Below are positions 41,905-50,522 of a stretch of DNA of 55,851 nt, piece by piece (position 1 is the stretch's first letter; the number at the start of each line of letters is the position of its first letter). Under the pieces are notes generated by a model that was given only the letters and a program-made list of their open reading frames with translations, had not been told where the DNA came from and searched no databases. This stretch comes from Phycisphaerae bacterium (GTDB lineage Bacteria > Planctomycetota > Phycisphaerae > Sedimentisphaerales > Anaerobacaceae). The stretch lies in NCBI GenBank assembly GCA_028715705.1, contig JAQURJ010000004.1, positions 1 through 55,851 on the forward strand, read 5' to 3'. Position numbers and translations under genes: made by a program.

Positions 41905-41961
41905 GGGAGACGCGAGGCCGATTGAACAAAATTCGGGGGGCCAGCGTCTCCCACTTTTTTT
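41905..41961 (+). terminator. Long-stem terminator-like element after thiE
   Basis: GGGAGACGC (41905-41913) pairs perfectly with GCGTCTCCC (41944-41952), and an inner GGCC/GGCC pair adds to the stem, with seven T following (41955-41961). It lies about 110 bp after the thiE stop. The same arms look like a dispersed palindromic repeat, so it may be a mobile-type repeat serving as terminator. Confidence 0.6.
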
Positions 41962-42074
41962 GCGCTGCGGCAAACACCCTATATCTTCCTATACGAAAAA
42001 TGCCGATAGCCTCTGTGCGCAAATAACCCTTTTTATAATCCCAAACGGAATTTCCGCGGTCTGTTATGTACGGC

Positions 42075-42083
42075 TTATCCACA
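42075..42083 (+). promoter_or_regulatory. Perfect DnaA box 1
   Basis: TTATCCACA, the exact high-affinity DnaA box. It lies 6 bp upstream of a TATAAT (42090-42095), so DnaA bound here could cover a promoter leading toward the MetF fusion. It sits in a 723-bp gene-free spacer (41797-42519) whose rest is A/T-rich, with a GCAAATT...AATTTGC inverted repeat near 42136-42181. Confidence 0.6.
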
Positions 42084-42343
42084 GGCTGATATAATTTCCA
42101 AGGGAAAATCTTTGTGGGCTTGATTGGGGCAATAAGCAAATTCCTCAAAACTCACACAGACCGGCAAAACACAATTTGCTTAAAAATTGCCCTAACTGCT
42201 TATAAAAACTGGTTTTATACAATTTACTCTGATGTTTTTGGCAATGTTAAACGCTCCGTTTGCTTGCCTGTACCGCGGCAATAGAACAAGACTTTTAAAG
42301 ATAAGAAAAGACCGTATCGCACCAACAGTGTGTTTTCAACAGG

Positions 42344-42352
42344 TTATCCACA
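42344..42352 (+). promoter_or_regulatory. Perfect DnaA box 2
   Basis: A second exact TTATCCACA, same orientation, 269 bp from the first and 168 bp before the MetF-fusion start. It is preceded by TTTTCAACAGG, a sequence often seen beside boxes in bacterial origins. Confidence 0.6.
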
Positions 42353-42519
42353 AAATAGGGATAAAAATGCAGCAGCAACATAGTGCAAAAAAAAGACTTC
42401 AGCGATGTATCTGGATTTCGCTAAAAGCATTATTATACAGATTGCCGCGGCCTAACGACAAGGCCTCGCAATAACCTGAAAAACGAGATTTTGCCGTCAC
42501 AGGCAGGAGAAAAAAATAA

Positions 42520-44967
42520 ATGCAGAATAAATTGAAGGCCAAACTACAGGATAAAACGAATTTTGTTGTCTTTGCCGAGCTTACCGGCGGGCCTGGATTC
42601 AACATCGCACCCATCAGTAAATTCTTCAAAGCCTATAAAGAAAATAAAAATGAGCTTCCGGCTGGCTTTGACTTTGCGGTCGTGACCGCACCGCAGAATC
42701 CCGGCGGCGTTGCCAATATCGAGCCGGTGGATATTCTTGTACAGGCAAAGCTTGAGGGATGGATGGATGGTTTGGATTTCGTTCCACACGTTAGCTGCAA
42801 GGATCATAACACCGATGCCATCGTCAGCAGTATGATGACTTTTAAGAGGCTGGGCGTAAATAGCGTTCTGGCATTGACGGGCGATAAACCGGCTGCGTCA
42901 AGGGGCGTCTTTGAGGTTGAATCGATCGGGTTGGTAAAGCTGATAAGTAATATGAACAACGCCGAATACATTAAGGCAAAGACCGATGCTCTCGACAAGG
43001 TTCATCAGTTCTTCATCGGCGCGGCTGTCAGCCCATTCAAATACACCGAAAGCTCGCAGATGCAGCAGTATTACAAGATGGAAAAGAAAATCAAAAGCGG
43101 TGCGGGCTTTTTGATAACACAGGTGGGATGGGACTGGAAAAAGTCACTGGAATTGTTCCGGTATATGAAGGGAAACAATATCGACGTGCCGGTTATCGGC
43201 AATGTGTATTTGCTGAGCACTATCACTCCGGCTCCGCGTCTGATGCACGATATCAAGCTGCCGGGCTGTTTTGTCAGCGATGAATTGCTTTCCAAGGTTT
43301 ATTCTGAAACTGTTGATGACCATATCGAGCGAGCCGCGCAGCAGGTGGCGATGTATAAGGCTATGGGCGCAGCGGGTGTCGATGTCGGCGGGGTGCACGA
43401 CTGGAAGATGTTCGTAAAACTGCTCAATCGCGCAGCGGAAATCGGTAAAGATTGGGACCAATTCAAAGATAACCTTTGCTGGCCAGCGAAAAATGCGTGG
43501 TATCTTTACGATGATGACGGCAAACGCACGCAGCTTTCGGAAAAGAAAAAGAACCTCCACCAGAAATGCTTCAACGCCTTCCACCGTTCGGTGCTCGATT
43601 CCGATTACAAAGGTTTCCACGCATTCAAAGCGGTTATGGGAGCTATGGGTGCGAAAAAAGGCAAGGGGTTTGTTTACAGTGGATTTAACGCCGGCGAAAA
43701 GGCGATGAAGTATCTTATGTTCGATTGCCAGGAGTGCGGCGATTGTTACTTGCCAGAGAACTTTAGTTACTGTACAATCGGCGGATGTGAGAAAGGGCTT
43801 GACAATGCACCTTGCGGCGATTCGACAGTTGACGGATATTGCGGCAATAATCTTGAGCGTGTCTGCATAGGCGAGTTTATCTATGACGCGGCGGCAGCCG
43901 AAAAAGGCGGGCTGGCGAAACTGAGAAGCACGATCAATAAGCCGCGAAAAGTTGCCCTTGAACATTCATCGTCGATTTTGAACTATTTATTTGCAAAGGA
44001 TCACACAATGAAAAACGCGATAATCAATATCGGCGAATCGGTACACGCCTCGATACCAAAGACCGGCATTATAATGAAGGAACTTGCAGATCTGGGCAAA
44101 GACGCTTACAGCAAGCCTTCGGCGCAGCTTGATTATGTAAAGGCCCTCATCGAATCGCAGGCAGCCGACGGAGCTGATTATATCGCTGTCAACCTCGACG
44201 CGTTCGGCGAGAGCAACTTGCAGCTTGCCGTAGATATGATGGTCGAATACACTAAAATGGTTCGCAAATGGGGCGGCGGCGTGCCTATCTGCGTTGACAG
44301 CAGTAATGACGATGTACTGAAAGCGGGACTGAAGGAATGGTACGATACCGATGAACCGGTCAAAAAGCCTCTGCTCAACTCGGTCAAGATACATACGATG
44401 GATAATATGTTCCCGCTCAAAAAGCATTTCGATTATTCGTTCATTGGACTTTTGGTAAGCGAGGATAAGCCCACAGGCCCAGGCGGTTCGCATTCAGTCG
44501 ATGAGCTTTATAACCTCGCACGAACCATATTCGATAAGGCGACTGAATACGGCTTCAAGCCCGACGAGATATTTTTCGACTCGACGGTGTTCCCGCTGGC
44601 GATTGATATGCCGATGGAACCGGGCGTACCGGGTTATACGTACAGAGCGTTTGAGACTATTAAGAAAATCAAGACCGACCCTGCAATGAAAGGCGTGCAT
44701 TGTTCGCTGGGCGTAAGCAACTGCGTGCGTGACCTGCCAGCGAGAAAGGTCGGCGTGTGCCGCGCTTATGTGGCCAAGGGTATGGAGTACGGACTTGACG
44801 CCGGTATCGTCAACAGCAGCCACCATTACGGTGAGGTCGAGCCGGATGCGGAACTTCTGAAGATGGTCGATGCCTTCGCAAAGATGGACGGCAGCAGCGA
44901 ACGATTGATGGAAGCAATGCAGCTGATGGGTGACTTCTGCCGAAAAAGCAAAAAACCGGCAAAGTAA
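42520..44967 (+). CDS. MetF / MetV-like / MeTr-like triple-domain fusion protein
   Basis: An 815-residue cytosolic protein. Residues about 1-300: methylenetetrahydrofolate reductase TIM barrel (VFAELTGGPGFN, HVSCKDHNTDAIV, LALTGDKP, VSPFKYTESS, ITQVGWDW). Residues about 385-470: a cysteine-rich MTHFR_C/MetV-like domain (FDCQECGDCYLPENFSYC, GGCEKGLDNAPCGDSTVDGYC). Residues about 490-800: a pterin-binding barrel of the dihydropteroate synthase / methyltetrahydrofolate-corrinoid methyltransferase kind (INIGESVHASIPKTG, GADYIAVNLDAFGE, CVDSSNDDVLKAGL, FIGLLVSEDKPTG). This would join reduction of methylene-THF to onward methyl transfer. MetF-MetV pairs occur in acetogens; the third part in one chain is the unusual point. 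CAGGAGA precedes the ATG. Confidence 0.85.
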   Translation: MQNKLKAKLQDKTNFVVFAELTGGPGFNIAPISKFFKAYKENKNELPAGFDFAVVTAPQNPGGVANIEPVDILVQAKLEGWMDGLDFVPHVSCKDHNTDAIVSSMMTFKRLGVNSVLALTGDKPAASRGVFEVESIGLVKLISNMNNAEYIKAKTDALDKVHQFFIGAAVSPFKYTESSQMQQYYKMEKKIKSGAGFLITQVGWDWKKSLELFRYMKGNNIDVPVIGNVYLLSTITPAPRLMHDIKLPGCFVSDELLSKVYSETVDDHIERAAQQVAMYKAMGAAGVDVGGVHDWKMFVKLLNRAAEIGKDWDQFKDNLCWPAKNAWYLYDDDGKRTQLSEKKKNLHQKCFNAFHRSVLDSDYKGFHAFKAVMGAMGAKKGKGFVYSGFNAGEKAMKYLMFDCQECGDCYLPENFSYCTIGGCEKGLDNAPCGDSTVDGYCGNNLERVCIGEFIYDAAAAEKGGLAKLRSTINKPRKVALEHSSSILNYLFAKDHTMKNAIINIGESVHASIPKTGIIMKELADLGKDAYSKPSAQLDYVKALIESQAADGADYIAVNLDAFGESNLQLAVDMMVEYTKMVRKWGGGVPICVDSSNDDVLKAGLKEWYDTDEPVKKPLLNSVKIHTMDNMFPLKKHFDYSFIGLLVSEDKPTGPGGSHSVDELYNLARTIFDKATEYGFKPDEIFFDSTVFPLAIDMPMEPGVPGYTYRAFETIKKIKTDPAMKGVHCSLGVSNCVRDLPARKVGVCRAYVAKGMEYGLDAGIVNSSHHYGEVEPDAELLKMVDAFAKMDGSSERLMEAMQLMGDFCRKSKKPAK

Positions 44968-44995
44968 AATATAAAATCTCTCTCCTCCTTAAAAC

Positions 44996-45028
44996 AAAAA
45001 AAGCCCGTGATTATCGCGGGCTTTTTTG
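44996..45028. terminator. Bidirectional terminator
   Basis: AAAAAAGCCCG (ending at 45007) pairs with CGGGCTTTTTT (45017-45027) around a 9-base loop. A and T runs on both sides let it serve both the MetF-fusion gene and the converging Myb-like gene. Confidence 0.85.
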
Positions 45029-45044
45029 TTGCGACATCCAGTGA

Positions 45045-45245
45045 TTATTTGGCCAGGCCGATATTTTTTAGATGTTTTTTTGATTTTTTCAGCATCAATT
45101 GAAACGCCTTGGAAGTGACAGCCTGCGGCTTTCTGTTCAATACTGCGGCAACGTCGGATGTGGTTGTATTCTTAAATACCTTCTTAAGATATTTGATCTC
45201 ATCTTTATTCCATCGGCCTATTACCAGTTTTTTCTTTTTTGCCAT
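45045..45245 (-). CDS. Small Myb/SANT-like DNA-binding protein
   Basis: A 66-residue basic protein. A Lys-rich start (MAKKKKLVIGRW) leads into one Myb/SANT-like three-helix unit: GRWNKDEIKYLKKVFKN, then TTTSDVAAVLNRKPQAVTSK with the recognition helix, then KAFQLMLKKSKKH. The pattern W...E...L...F / VA..LNR....V..KA is like small single-Myb proteins found in planctomycetes. I use the ATG at 45245 with AAAGGAG upstream; the frame is open to 45269. It probably binds DNA; targets are unknown. Confidence 0.7.
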   Translation of the reverse strand: MAKKKKLVIGRWNKDEIKYLKKVFKNTTTSDVAAVLNRKPQAVTSKAFQLMLKKSKKHLKNIGLAK

Positions 45246-45401
45246 AGTGACAGCTCCTTTCATTGTCATCTCAAATGAAAATAATTATTCGAAGGGTTGC
45301 TTTTATGAAATATCAAAGCTGATGTCAAGGGAGGAAATTAAAGAAAAACTCTGGTTCCTTGCTGTTGGTTAACCAGAAACAGGCAACCAGCAACAAGTTT
45401 G

Positions 45402-45518
45402 TCAATTCTTCGGCTCCCTGCACCACTTTTTCTCTTTTTCCTTTTTTTTATCTTTATGCGTCTTTTCAGGCGGAGGCATCTTGCCCCTGGGCAGCTTTGG
45501 TTTTTTCTTCTCAGGCAT
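45402..45518 (-). CDS. Lys-rich microprotein
   Basis: A 38-residue frame: MPEKKKPKLPRGKMPPPEKT, then HKDKKKEKEKKWCREPKN. AAAGGTGACATT precedes the ATG on the minus strand, a good ribosome binding site for so short a gene. It is about half Lys/Glu, probably unstructured, with a single Cys. It lies between the Myb-like gene and the RCK_C gene on the same strand. I do not know its family; a coding role rests on the start context and composition only. Confidence 0.45.
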   Translation of the reverse strand: MPEKKKPKLPRGKMPPPEKTHKDKKKEKEKKWCREPKN

Positions 45519-45549
45519 AATGTCACCTTTGATATCAAAGTAATACAGC

Positions 45550-46254
45550 TTAACTTTTCATCAGTTCCTGACGGATGGAGTCGAGTTTGCCGAAGCATAA
45601 AAGTTCGTCGCCGGTTTTGAATCCGGTGTCGGCTGGCGGGTTGGGCATGGTTTCATCATTCCGAATAACAGCAAGCACATTGATATTATGCTCGCGCAAT
45701 TTCGCTTCGGCGAGTTTTTTGCCCACTATCCAGCTATCTTCACTTACCGAGATACGCGTAACGCCAAAACCGCTGGTCGCAAGTACCAGCTCCTCGCAGC
45801 TTACCGGACGCATTATTTTCCTGCCAATGAATCTTTTACGCAGATAACCTGTAATTCGAGATGCGAAATGAATATTGTTTACTATGCGATAAAGGATATA
45901 AAGAGCCGTCACGATTATCAGAAGGTTCAGCAGCAGCAGCGCAAATTCCGGTATTTTAAAAGAAACGAACGGTATCTTGAAAGCTTTTGGGCGAAGGGAA
46001 TTGGCAAACGTGGCTACCATTGTCACCAGCCCGGCATGTCCCAGCACTATCAATACGGAGGCGATTTTCCGCCGCTGGGGATTGCCGGTTATCAGTTCGG
46101 CTTCTTTAGTGGTAAAACCGGTCGAAGTGAAGCAGCTAAGTGCCTGAAACTTGGCCAGCGTCCATTCAAGGCCGGTCATCTGAAACGCTATCGCTCCTAT
46201 GCGGACAACTATGAACGATATTACTAATACCGTAATAAAAAGTACAAGATTCAT
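45550..46254 (-). CDS. Minimal TrkH-pore-like membrane protein with C-terminal RCK_C domain
   Basis: A 234-residue protein. Residues about 1-130: membrane part with a first helix (FITVLVISFIVVRIGAIAF), a pore-like segment (ALSCFTSTGFTTKEAELIT, the TrkH/KtrB selectivity pattern TxxGFxT), a second helix and a third one (FALLLLNLLIIVTALYILY). Residues about 155-230: a TrkA-C/RCK_C domain (ISVSEDSWIVGKKLAEAKL, INVLAVIRNDETMPNP, GDELLCFGKLDSI). TrkH proteins have four pore repeats; this one has a single repeat fused to the ligand-gating half of TrkA. A potassium channel or transporter that works as an oligomer is the natural inference. It lies 38 bp after corA. Confidence 0.72.
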   Translation of the reverse strand: MNLVLFITVLVISFIVVRIGAIAFQMTGLEWTLAKFQALSCFTSTGFTTKEAELITGNPQRRKIASVLIVLGHAGLVTMVATFANSLRPKAFKIPFVSFKIPEFALLLLNLLIIVTALYILYRIVNNIHFASRITGYLRKRFIGRKIMRPVSCEELVLATSGFGVTRISVSEDSWIVGKKLAEAKLREHNINVLAVIRNDETMPNPPADTGFKTGDELLCFGKLDSIRQELMKS

Positions 46255-46292
46255 ATTCCATCCCTTAAAAACAATTCTGACGCAAAATCAAA

Positions 46293-47357
46293 TTATATCC
46301 ACTTTTTTCTGCGAAAAAACAGCAACATACCTATTGTTACGGCTGCCATTAATGCCAGCACCGCTGGGTAGCCCCATTTCTGGTGCAGCTCGGGCATATC
46401 GTCAAAGTTCATCCCGTAAACGCCGGCAATAAAAGTCAGCGGTATAAAAATCGTTGCGATAATCGTAAGCACCTTCATAATAGAGTTCATCCGGTTACTC
46501 ACAACCGACATATAAATATCAAGCATCCCGGTCAGAATATCCCGCATCGTCTCGATAGTATCGATCGTCTGTATTGTATGGTCGTAAAGGTCCCGCAGGA
46601 ACAGATTCGTCGTCTTGGTTATCATTTTCGATTCATTCTTCTGCATCGAATTTATCACTTCCCGCAAGGGCCACACGCTCTTTCGCAGCATTATAAGTTC
46701 GCGTTTAAGCAGGTAAATTCTGCGCTGTATATTATCGTCGGCAGCCTTGACGATTTGTTCTTCAACGGTTTCGATATTTTCGCCAAGCCGTTCGAGTATA
46801 GCGAAATAGTTGTCCACCACCGCATCGGTAAGGGCATACGCAAGGTAGTCGGCACCGAGTTTTCGTATCCGCCATTTGGTTTCCTTTATGCGGTAGCGAA
46901 TATTCTCAAAGACGTCGCCCTCGTGCTCCTGAAAGCTGATAACAAAATTTTTGCCCAGTACGAGGCTGAGGTGTTCGGCTTCGACAAGCTGCGTCTTTTC
47001 GTTGAATGTGAGCATTTTCAGAACCAAAAAAATACCGTTGTCGAATTCTTCATATTTGGGCCGCTGATTGGTATCGACGATATCCTCGAGCAAAAGCGGG
47101 TGCAGACCGAAAATCTCGCCTATCTTTTCTATCGTCTCAACGTGGCTGATACCGTCGATATTTATCCACGTCACAGCCGGATCGTCCCTGAATCTGGCAA
47201 GCTCTTCGACAGAAGTTATCTGTTCAAACTCGCACTTATCGGGATTATAGTTGAGCACGGTTATTTTTGGCGGCCTTACCTCTTTTTCACCAAGATAAAC
47301 AACCGTTCCAGGCGCTTTGCCGGATGTTTTAGATACCTGAAAATTGAATTTAGCCAT
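46293..47357 (-). CDS. corA: CorA-type Mg2+/Co2+ transporter
   Basis: A pentameric divalent-metal channel of the inner membrane. It has 354 residues. Cytoplasmic domain with VTWINIDGISHVETIEKIG, FGLHPLLLEDIVDTNQRPKY, then the long stalk helix (LLKRELIMLRKSVWPLREV). Two C-terminal helices flank the signature GMN (IATIFIPLTFIAGVYGMNF), with basic C-terminus FRRKKWI. It is transcribed together with the RCK_C gene downstream, a plausible ion-homeostasis pair. Confidence 0.95.
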   Translation of the reverse strand: MAKFNFQVSKTSGKAPGTVVYLGEKEVRPPKITVLNYNPDKCEFEQITSVEELARFRDDPAVTWINIDGISHVETIEKIGEIFGLHPLLLEDIVDTNQRPKYEEFDNGIFLVLKMLTFNEKTQLVEAEHLSLVLGKNFVISFQEHEGDVFENIRYRIKETKWRIRKLGADYLAYALTDAVVDNYFAILERLGENIETVEEQIVKAADDNIQRRIYLLKRELIMLRKSVWPLREVINSMQKNESKMITKTTNLFLRDLYDHTIQTIDTIETMRDILTGMLDIYMSVVSNRMNSIMKVLTIIATIFIPLTFIAGVYGMNFDDMPELHQKWGYPAVLALMAAVTIGMLLFFRRKKWI

Positions 47358-47401
47358 ATTTTGTCCTCGATTTTAATTTACAACAAATCTCAAAAAAGCA
47401 T

Positions 47402-47484
47402 TGTCATTGCGATCGCCGCGAAGCAATCTCTTGTTTTGAAGCAGTAATGAAGATTGCTTCGTCATTTCATTCCTCGCAATGACA
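47402..47484. repeat. Long imperfect palindromic repeat
   Basis: TGTCATTGCGA at 47402 is matched by TCGCAATGACA (47474-47484), and AAGCAATCT (47421-47429) by AGATTGCTT (47451-47459), giving a large hairpin. The vocabulary (TGTCATTGCGA, GAAGCAATCT) is that of a widespread bacterial interspersed palindrome. It lies in the 470-bp gap before the histidine kinase, whose remaining part holds no gene I can support. Confidence 0.75.
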
Positions 47485-47827
47485 TTTTATAGATAACCAA
47501 TGTTCTTATCGACATAAACGGTTTTATCGGTTCACTATTCATGCCGAAGTTCCAATAAAGACCGATAATATAAATGCCGTAATTAAAAAATTTACCGCAA
47601 TTTTGTGTCAATGCGGTTCTAACCACCCATAAAGCTTCATTTTATATCGCTTTTATTTGCAGCCCGCCAGTGGTTTGCCTGCGATGTACTGAGGATTTTG
47701 CTGGCATCAACAAGCATTATATTTCGCAGGTCAGCCGCCATGATTTATTGCCGAAAAACCGGTAAGGAAGTTATAGAGTAAAAATGATTATCGAAAACTT
47801 GCTTTATGGCAATGGTTGAAAAAAAAG

Positions 47828-50353
47828 ATGAAAATAAAACATAAACTGCTTCTGAGCTTTATAAGTATTACACTGCTTATAATTCTGGTAGAATATGTGG
47901 CATCGATATCCATTCGGAAGGTTCTGTACAAAAACATCGCCAATTCTTCAGTAGCGTTAGCCGCGGGGGCATTAGATAGTATCGACAGAAGTATCTATGG
48001 CAAAATAGAGGCTTTTGACAGATTCGCACACAGCTCGGAACTTCACAAAATCCTCACAGAATCGAACCTTGAACTTGAACAGATAGAAAATCCACAGGCT
48101 TATATTACAAAACAGGACAGCTTGTGGACATTGCCGCAAGTTCAGCCGATGACACCTTTTATACAAGATATTCTTACCAATAACCTTTCGCAAACCCTGA
48201 GAGATGAGCAGGACTTTTATAATAATAAATACAAATACAAAATGATCGGTGAAATTTTTATAACTAATAAATACGGCACAAATGTAGCCATGACCGAAAA
48301 AACCACCGATTATTACCAGGCTGACGAACAGTGGTGGCAGCTTGCCAAAGATAAAGATTTATATGTCGGAGACGTCGGTTACGATGAAAGCTCACAGGTT
48401 TACTCCATGACCATATGCATAAAAATAAACGACTCGAAGGATAATTTTATAGGTGTGTTGAAAGTCGGATTGAATATAACCGATGTACTCAGCGCCATCG
48501 ATGAAATAGTGTCAAGGGGAGAAACAGACTTTAAGTTGTTATCCAGGGACAATACCGTTATTTATTCAAACGACGAATATAAATTCGGAGAGGCGTTTCC
48601 ATCTGCGTTGCTGGAATTTTTAAATAACAGCCACGAGAGAGGATATAGCGACAATAATTACTTTATAGGCATCGACGATCCCAATGAAAAACGCCGTGAG
48701 CTTTTTGTTTACGCCGGCTCAAAGGGCTATAGAGATTATAAAGGTCTTGGATGGCATCTGGTCATCGAGCAGGATGAAACTATATTCGCTCCTGTGATAA
48801 AATTAAGGAACAATGTATTAAAGCTGTCGTTTATAGTCGCGACACTTGCTATCTTAATCGGATCATTTATTTCAAGATCAATATCGGATTCTCTCGTAAA
48901 ACTCAAAAACACGGCTATCCAGATCGGTAAAGGCAATTTCGATATACCTGTCGAAGTGACATCACATGACGAGGTCGGCAGTCTGGCCATCGTTTTAAGG
49001 AAAATGGTCCATGACCTCAAAAAAACAACCACTTCCGTCACACAGCTCAACAAAGAAATAGATCATCGTAAGAACGCCGAACAAAATCTTCTTTATAACA
49101 TCAAAACACAAAAGATATTTAACCGGCTGCTCAGTCTTTCACTGGATGATTTGCAGCTAAACGAAATTCTTGATATGAGCCTGACAACCATCCTGGATAT
49201 CCCCTGGCTCTATACCGAAAAGAAAGGTTGTATTTTCACCGTTGATGAACACGAAAAATTTCTCGTCATGCAGGTATCGCACGGTTTGGGCGATTCACAG
49301 AAAGAATTGTGCCGGAAAGTTCCATTTGGAAAGTGTATCTGCGGAATCGCTGCGGCAGAGGCCAGGATACAATTTGTTGCTCAAATTGACCATCAGCATC
49401 ACATTAGACCGAAAAACATGACGCCTCATGGTCACTACGCTGTGCCTTTGATATCCACCGACAAAATTCTTGGCGTACTTACGTTGTATCTTAAAGATGG
49501 AGCTACAAAAAATATCGAAAGGGAACAATTCCTGCAGTCTATCGCAAGTATTCTGGCCGGAATAATCACCAGAAAGAATTTCGAAAAGAATATTGCGAAT
49601 GTGAATAACAACCTCGAAAAAACCGTTGAAAAATTAACTTCGGCAAACCGCGAGCTTGCCGATTTCGCCCACATAACCGCCCATGACCTTAAAGCCCCCT
49701 TGCGAGCCGTCGGAAGTCTGGCGGGAATAATCGTATCGCAATATCGTGACAAACTCGATGACAAAGGTAGAGAATTGTTGGAGACTCTGTTGGGCCGGAC
49801 AAAACGAATAAACAACCAGATAAGCGGCATATTGCGATATTCAGAGATAGGCAAGATTCAATATTCCAGAAAACTTACAAACTTCAATATCGCGGTCGCC
49901 GAAGTCATAAAGAGCCTGGATATACCAGCTAATATCAATATAACGGTCGAAAACAAGCTGCCCACAGCCGTCTTTGAAAGAACGTATGTCACTCAGATAT
50001 TCAATTACCTGCTGGACAACGCGATAAAATATATGGATAAGCCGCATGGCCGAATAAGAATAAACTGCGTCGAAAAAGAAGACTGCTGGAAATTCAGCGT
50101 TTCGGATAACGGCCCCGGCATAGATCAAAAATATCATGACACGATATTCCAGATATTCCAGACGCTTTCCCGAAAGGATGAGCACGAAACGAACGGCATC
50201 GGGCTGTCGATGGTTAAAAAGATCGTGGAAACCTGCGGCGGCAGAACCTGGCTCACATCGCAAGTCGGCCTGGGCACAACTTTTTTCTTCACACTTCCAA
50301 AACAATCCGCCGACGTAAACAAAGAACAATTCGAGAATCACTCCGCCATCTAA
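47828..50353 (+). CDS. Membrane sensor histidine kinase (dCache-HAMP-GAF-HisKA-HATPase)
   Basis: A sensor kinase of 841 residues. First membrane helix (LLLSFISITLLIILVEYVASI), a periplasmic double-Cache-like sensor (residues about 35-330, with IGEIFITNKYGTNVAMTEKT and WWQLAKDKDLYVGDVGYDES), and a second helix (LSFIVATLAILIGSFISRSI). Then HAMP (LKNTAIQIGKGNFDIPVEV), a GAF domain with VPFGKCICGIAAAEARIQF, and HisKA with the phospho-His in FAHITAHDLKAPLRAV. The ATPase has NYLLDNAIKYMDK, VSDNGPGIDQK and TNGIGLSMVKKIVE. ATG 47828 is used; TTG 47816 is in frame. No response regulator is adjacent, so the output is unknown. Confidence 0.9.
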   Translation: MKIKHKLLLSFISITLLIILVEYVASISIRKVLYKNIANSSVALAAGALDSIDRSIYGKIEAFDRFAHSSELHKILTESNLELEQIENPQAYITKQDSLWTLPQVQPMTPFIQDILTNNLSQTLRDEQDFYNNKYKYKMIGEIFITNKYGTNVAMTEKTTDYYQADEQWWQLAKDKDLYVGDVGYDESSQVYSMTICIKINDSKDNFIGVLKVGLNITDVLSAIDEIVSRGETDFKLLSRDNTVIYSNDEYKFGEAFPSALLEFLNNSHERGYSDNNYFIGIDDPNEKRRELFVYAGSKGYRDYKGLGWHLVIEQDETIFAPVIKLRNNVLKLSFIVATLAILIGSFISRSISDSLVKLKNTAIQIGKGNFDIPVEVTSHDEVGSLAIVLRKMVHDLKKTTTSVTQLNKEIDHRKNAEQNLLYNIKTQKIFNRLLSLSLDDLQLNEILDMSLTTILDIPWLYTEKKGCIFTVDEHEKFLVMQVSHGLGDSQKELCRKVPFGKCICGIAAAEARIQFVAQIDHQHHIRPKNMTPHGHYAVPLISTDKILGVLTLYLKDGATKNIEREQFLQSIASILAGIITRKNFEKNIANVNNNLEKTVEKLTSANRELADFAHITAHDLKAPLRAVGSLAGIIVSQYRDKLDDKGRELLETLLGRTKRINNQISGILRYSEIGKIQYSRKLTNFNIAVAEVIKSLDIPANINITVENKLPTAVFERTYVTQIFNYLLDNAIKYMDKPHGRIRINCVEKEDCWKFSVSDNGPGIDQKYHDTIFQIFQTLSRKDEHETNGIGLSMVKKIVETCGGRTWLTSQVGLGTTFFFTLPKQSADVNKEQFENHSAI

Positions 50354-50405
50354 AATAGCGATTGCGCAGCAATCCACCTTGATGCCGCTGTTAATAGCAA
50401 ACCAG

Positions 50406-50522
50406 CTACTTCTTTGATTTACACGTGCAATCGGCAGCCTTCTTACCGCAGCCGGAGCAAACCTTATTCTCGATCGGTTTGCCGCATTTTTTGCATGGCG
50501 AGCATCCGCATGACTGGCACAT
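50406..50522 (-). CDS. Cys-rich microprotein (zinc or metal-binding)
   Basis: A 38-residue protein with nine cysteines: MCQSCGCSPCKKCGKPIEN, then KVCSGCGKKAADCTCKSKK. The paired CxxC knots suggest one or two zinc sites. AAGGGG lies 6 bases before the ATG on the minus strand. I recall similar short Cys-rich proteins in other bacteria, but no function. It is too short for most gene finders. It converges on the histidine kinase gene. Confidence 0.65.
   Translation of the reverse strand: MCQSCGCSPCKKCGKPIENKVCSGCGKKAADCTCKSKK

Noticed and set aside
41828-42474. Open frames in the thiE-MetF gap (41828-42148 minus, 42232-42474 plus)
   Set aside because: They overlap the hairpin and DnaA-box region, lack ribosome binding sites and show no family similarity.
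45338-45598. 86-residue minus frame overlapping the Lys-rich microprotein and the RCK_C gene end
   Set aside because: It overlaps the well-supported RCK_C gene and has no ribosome binding site; the shorter frame in a different phase has the better start.
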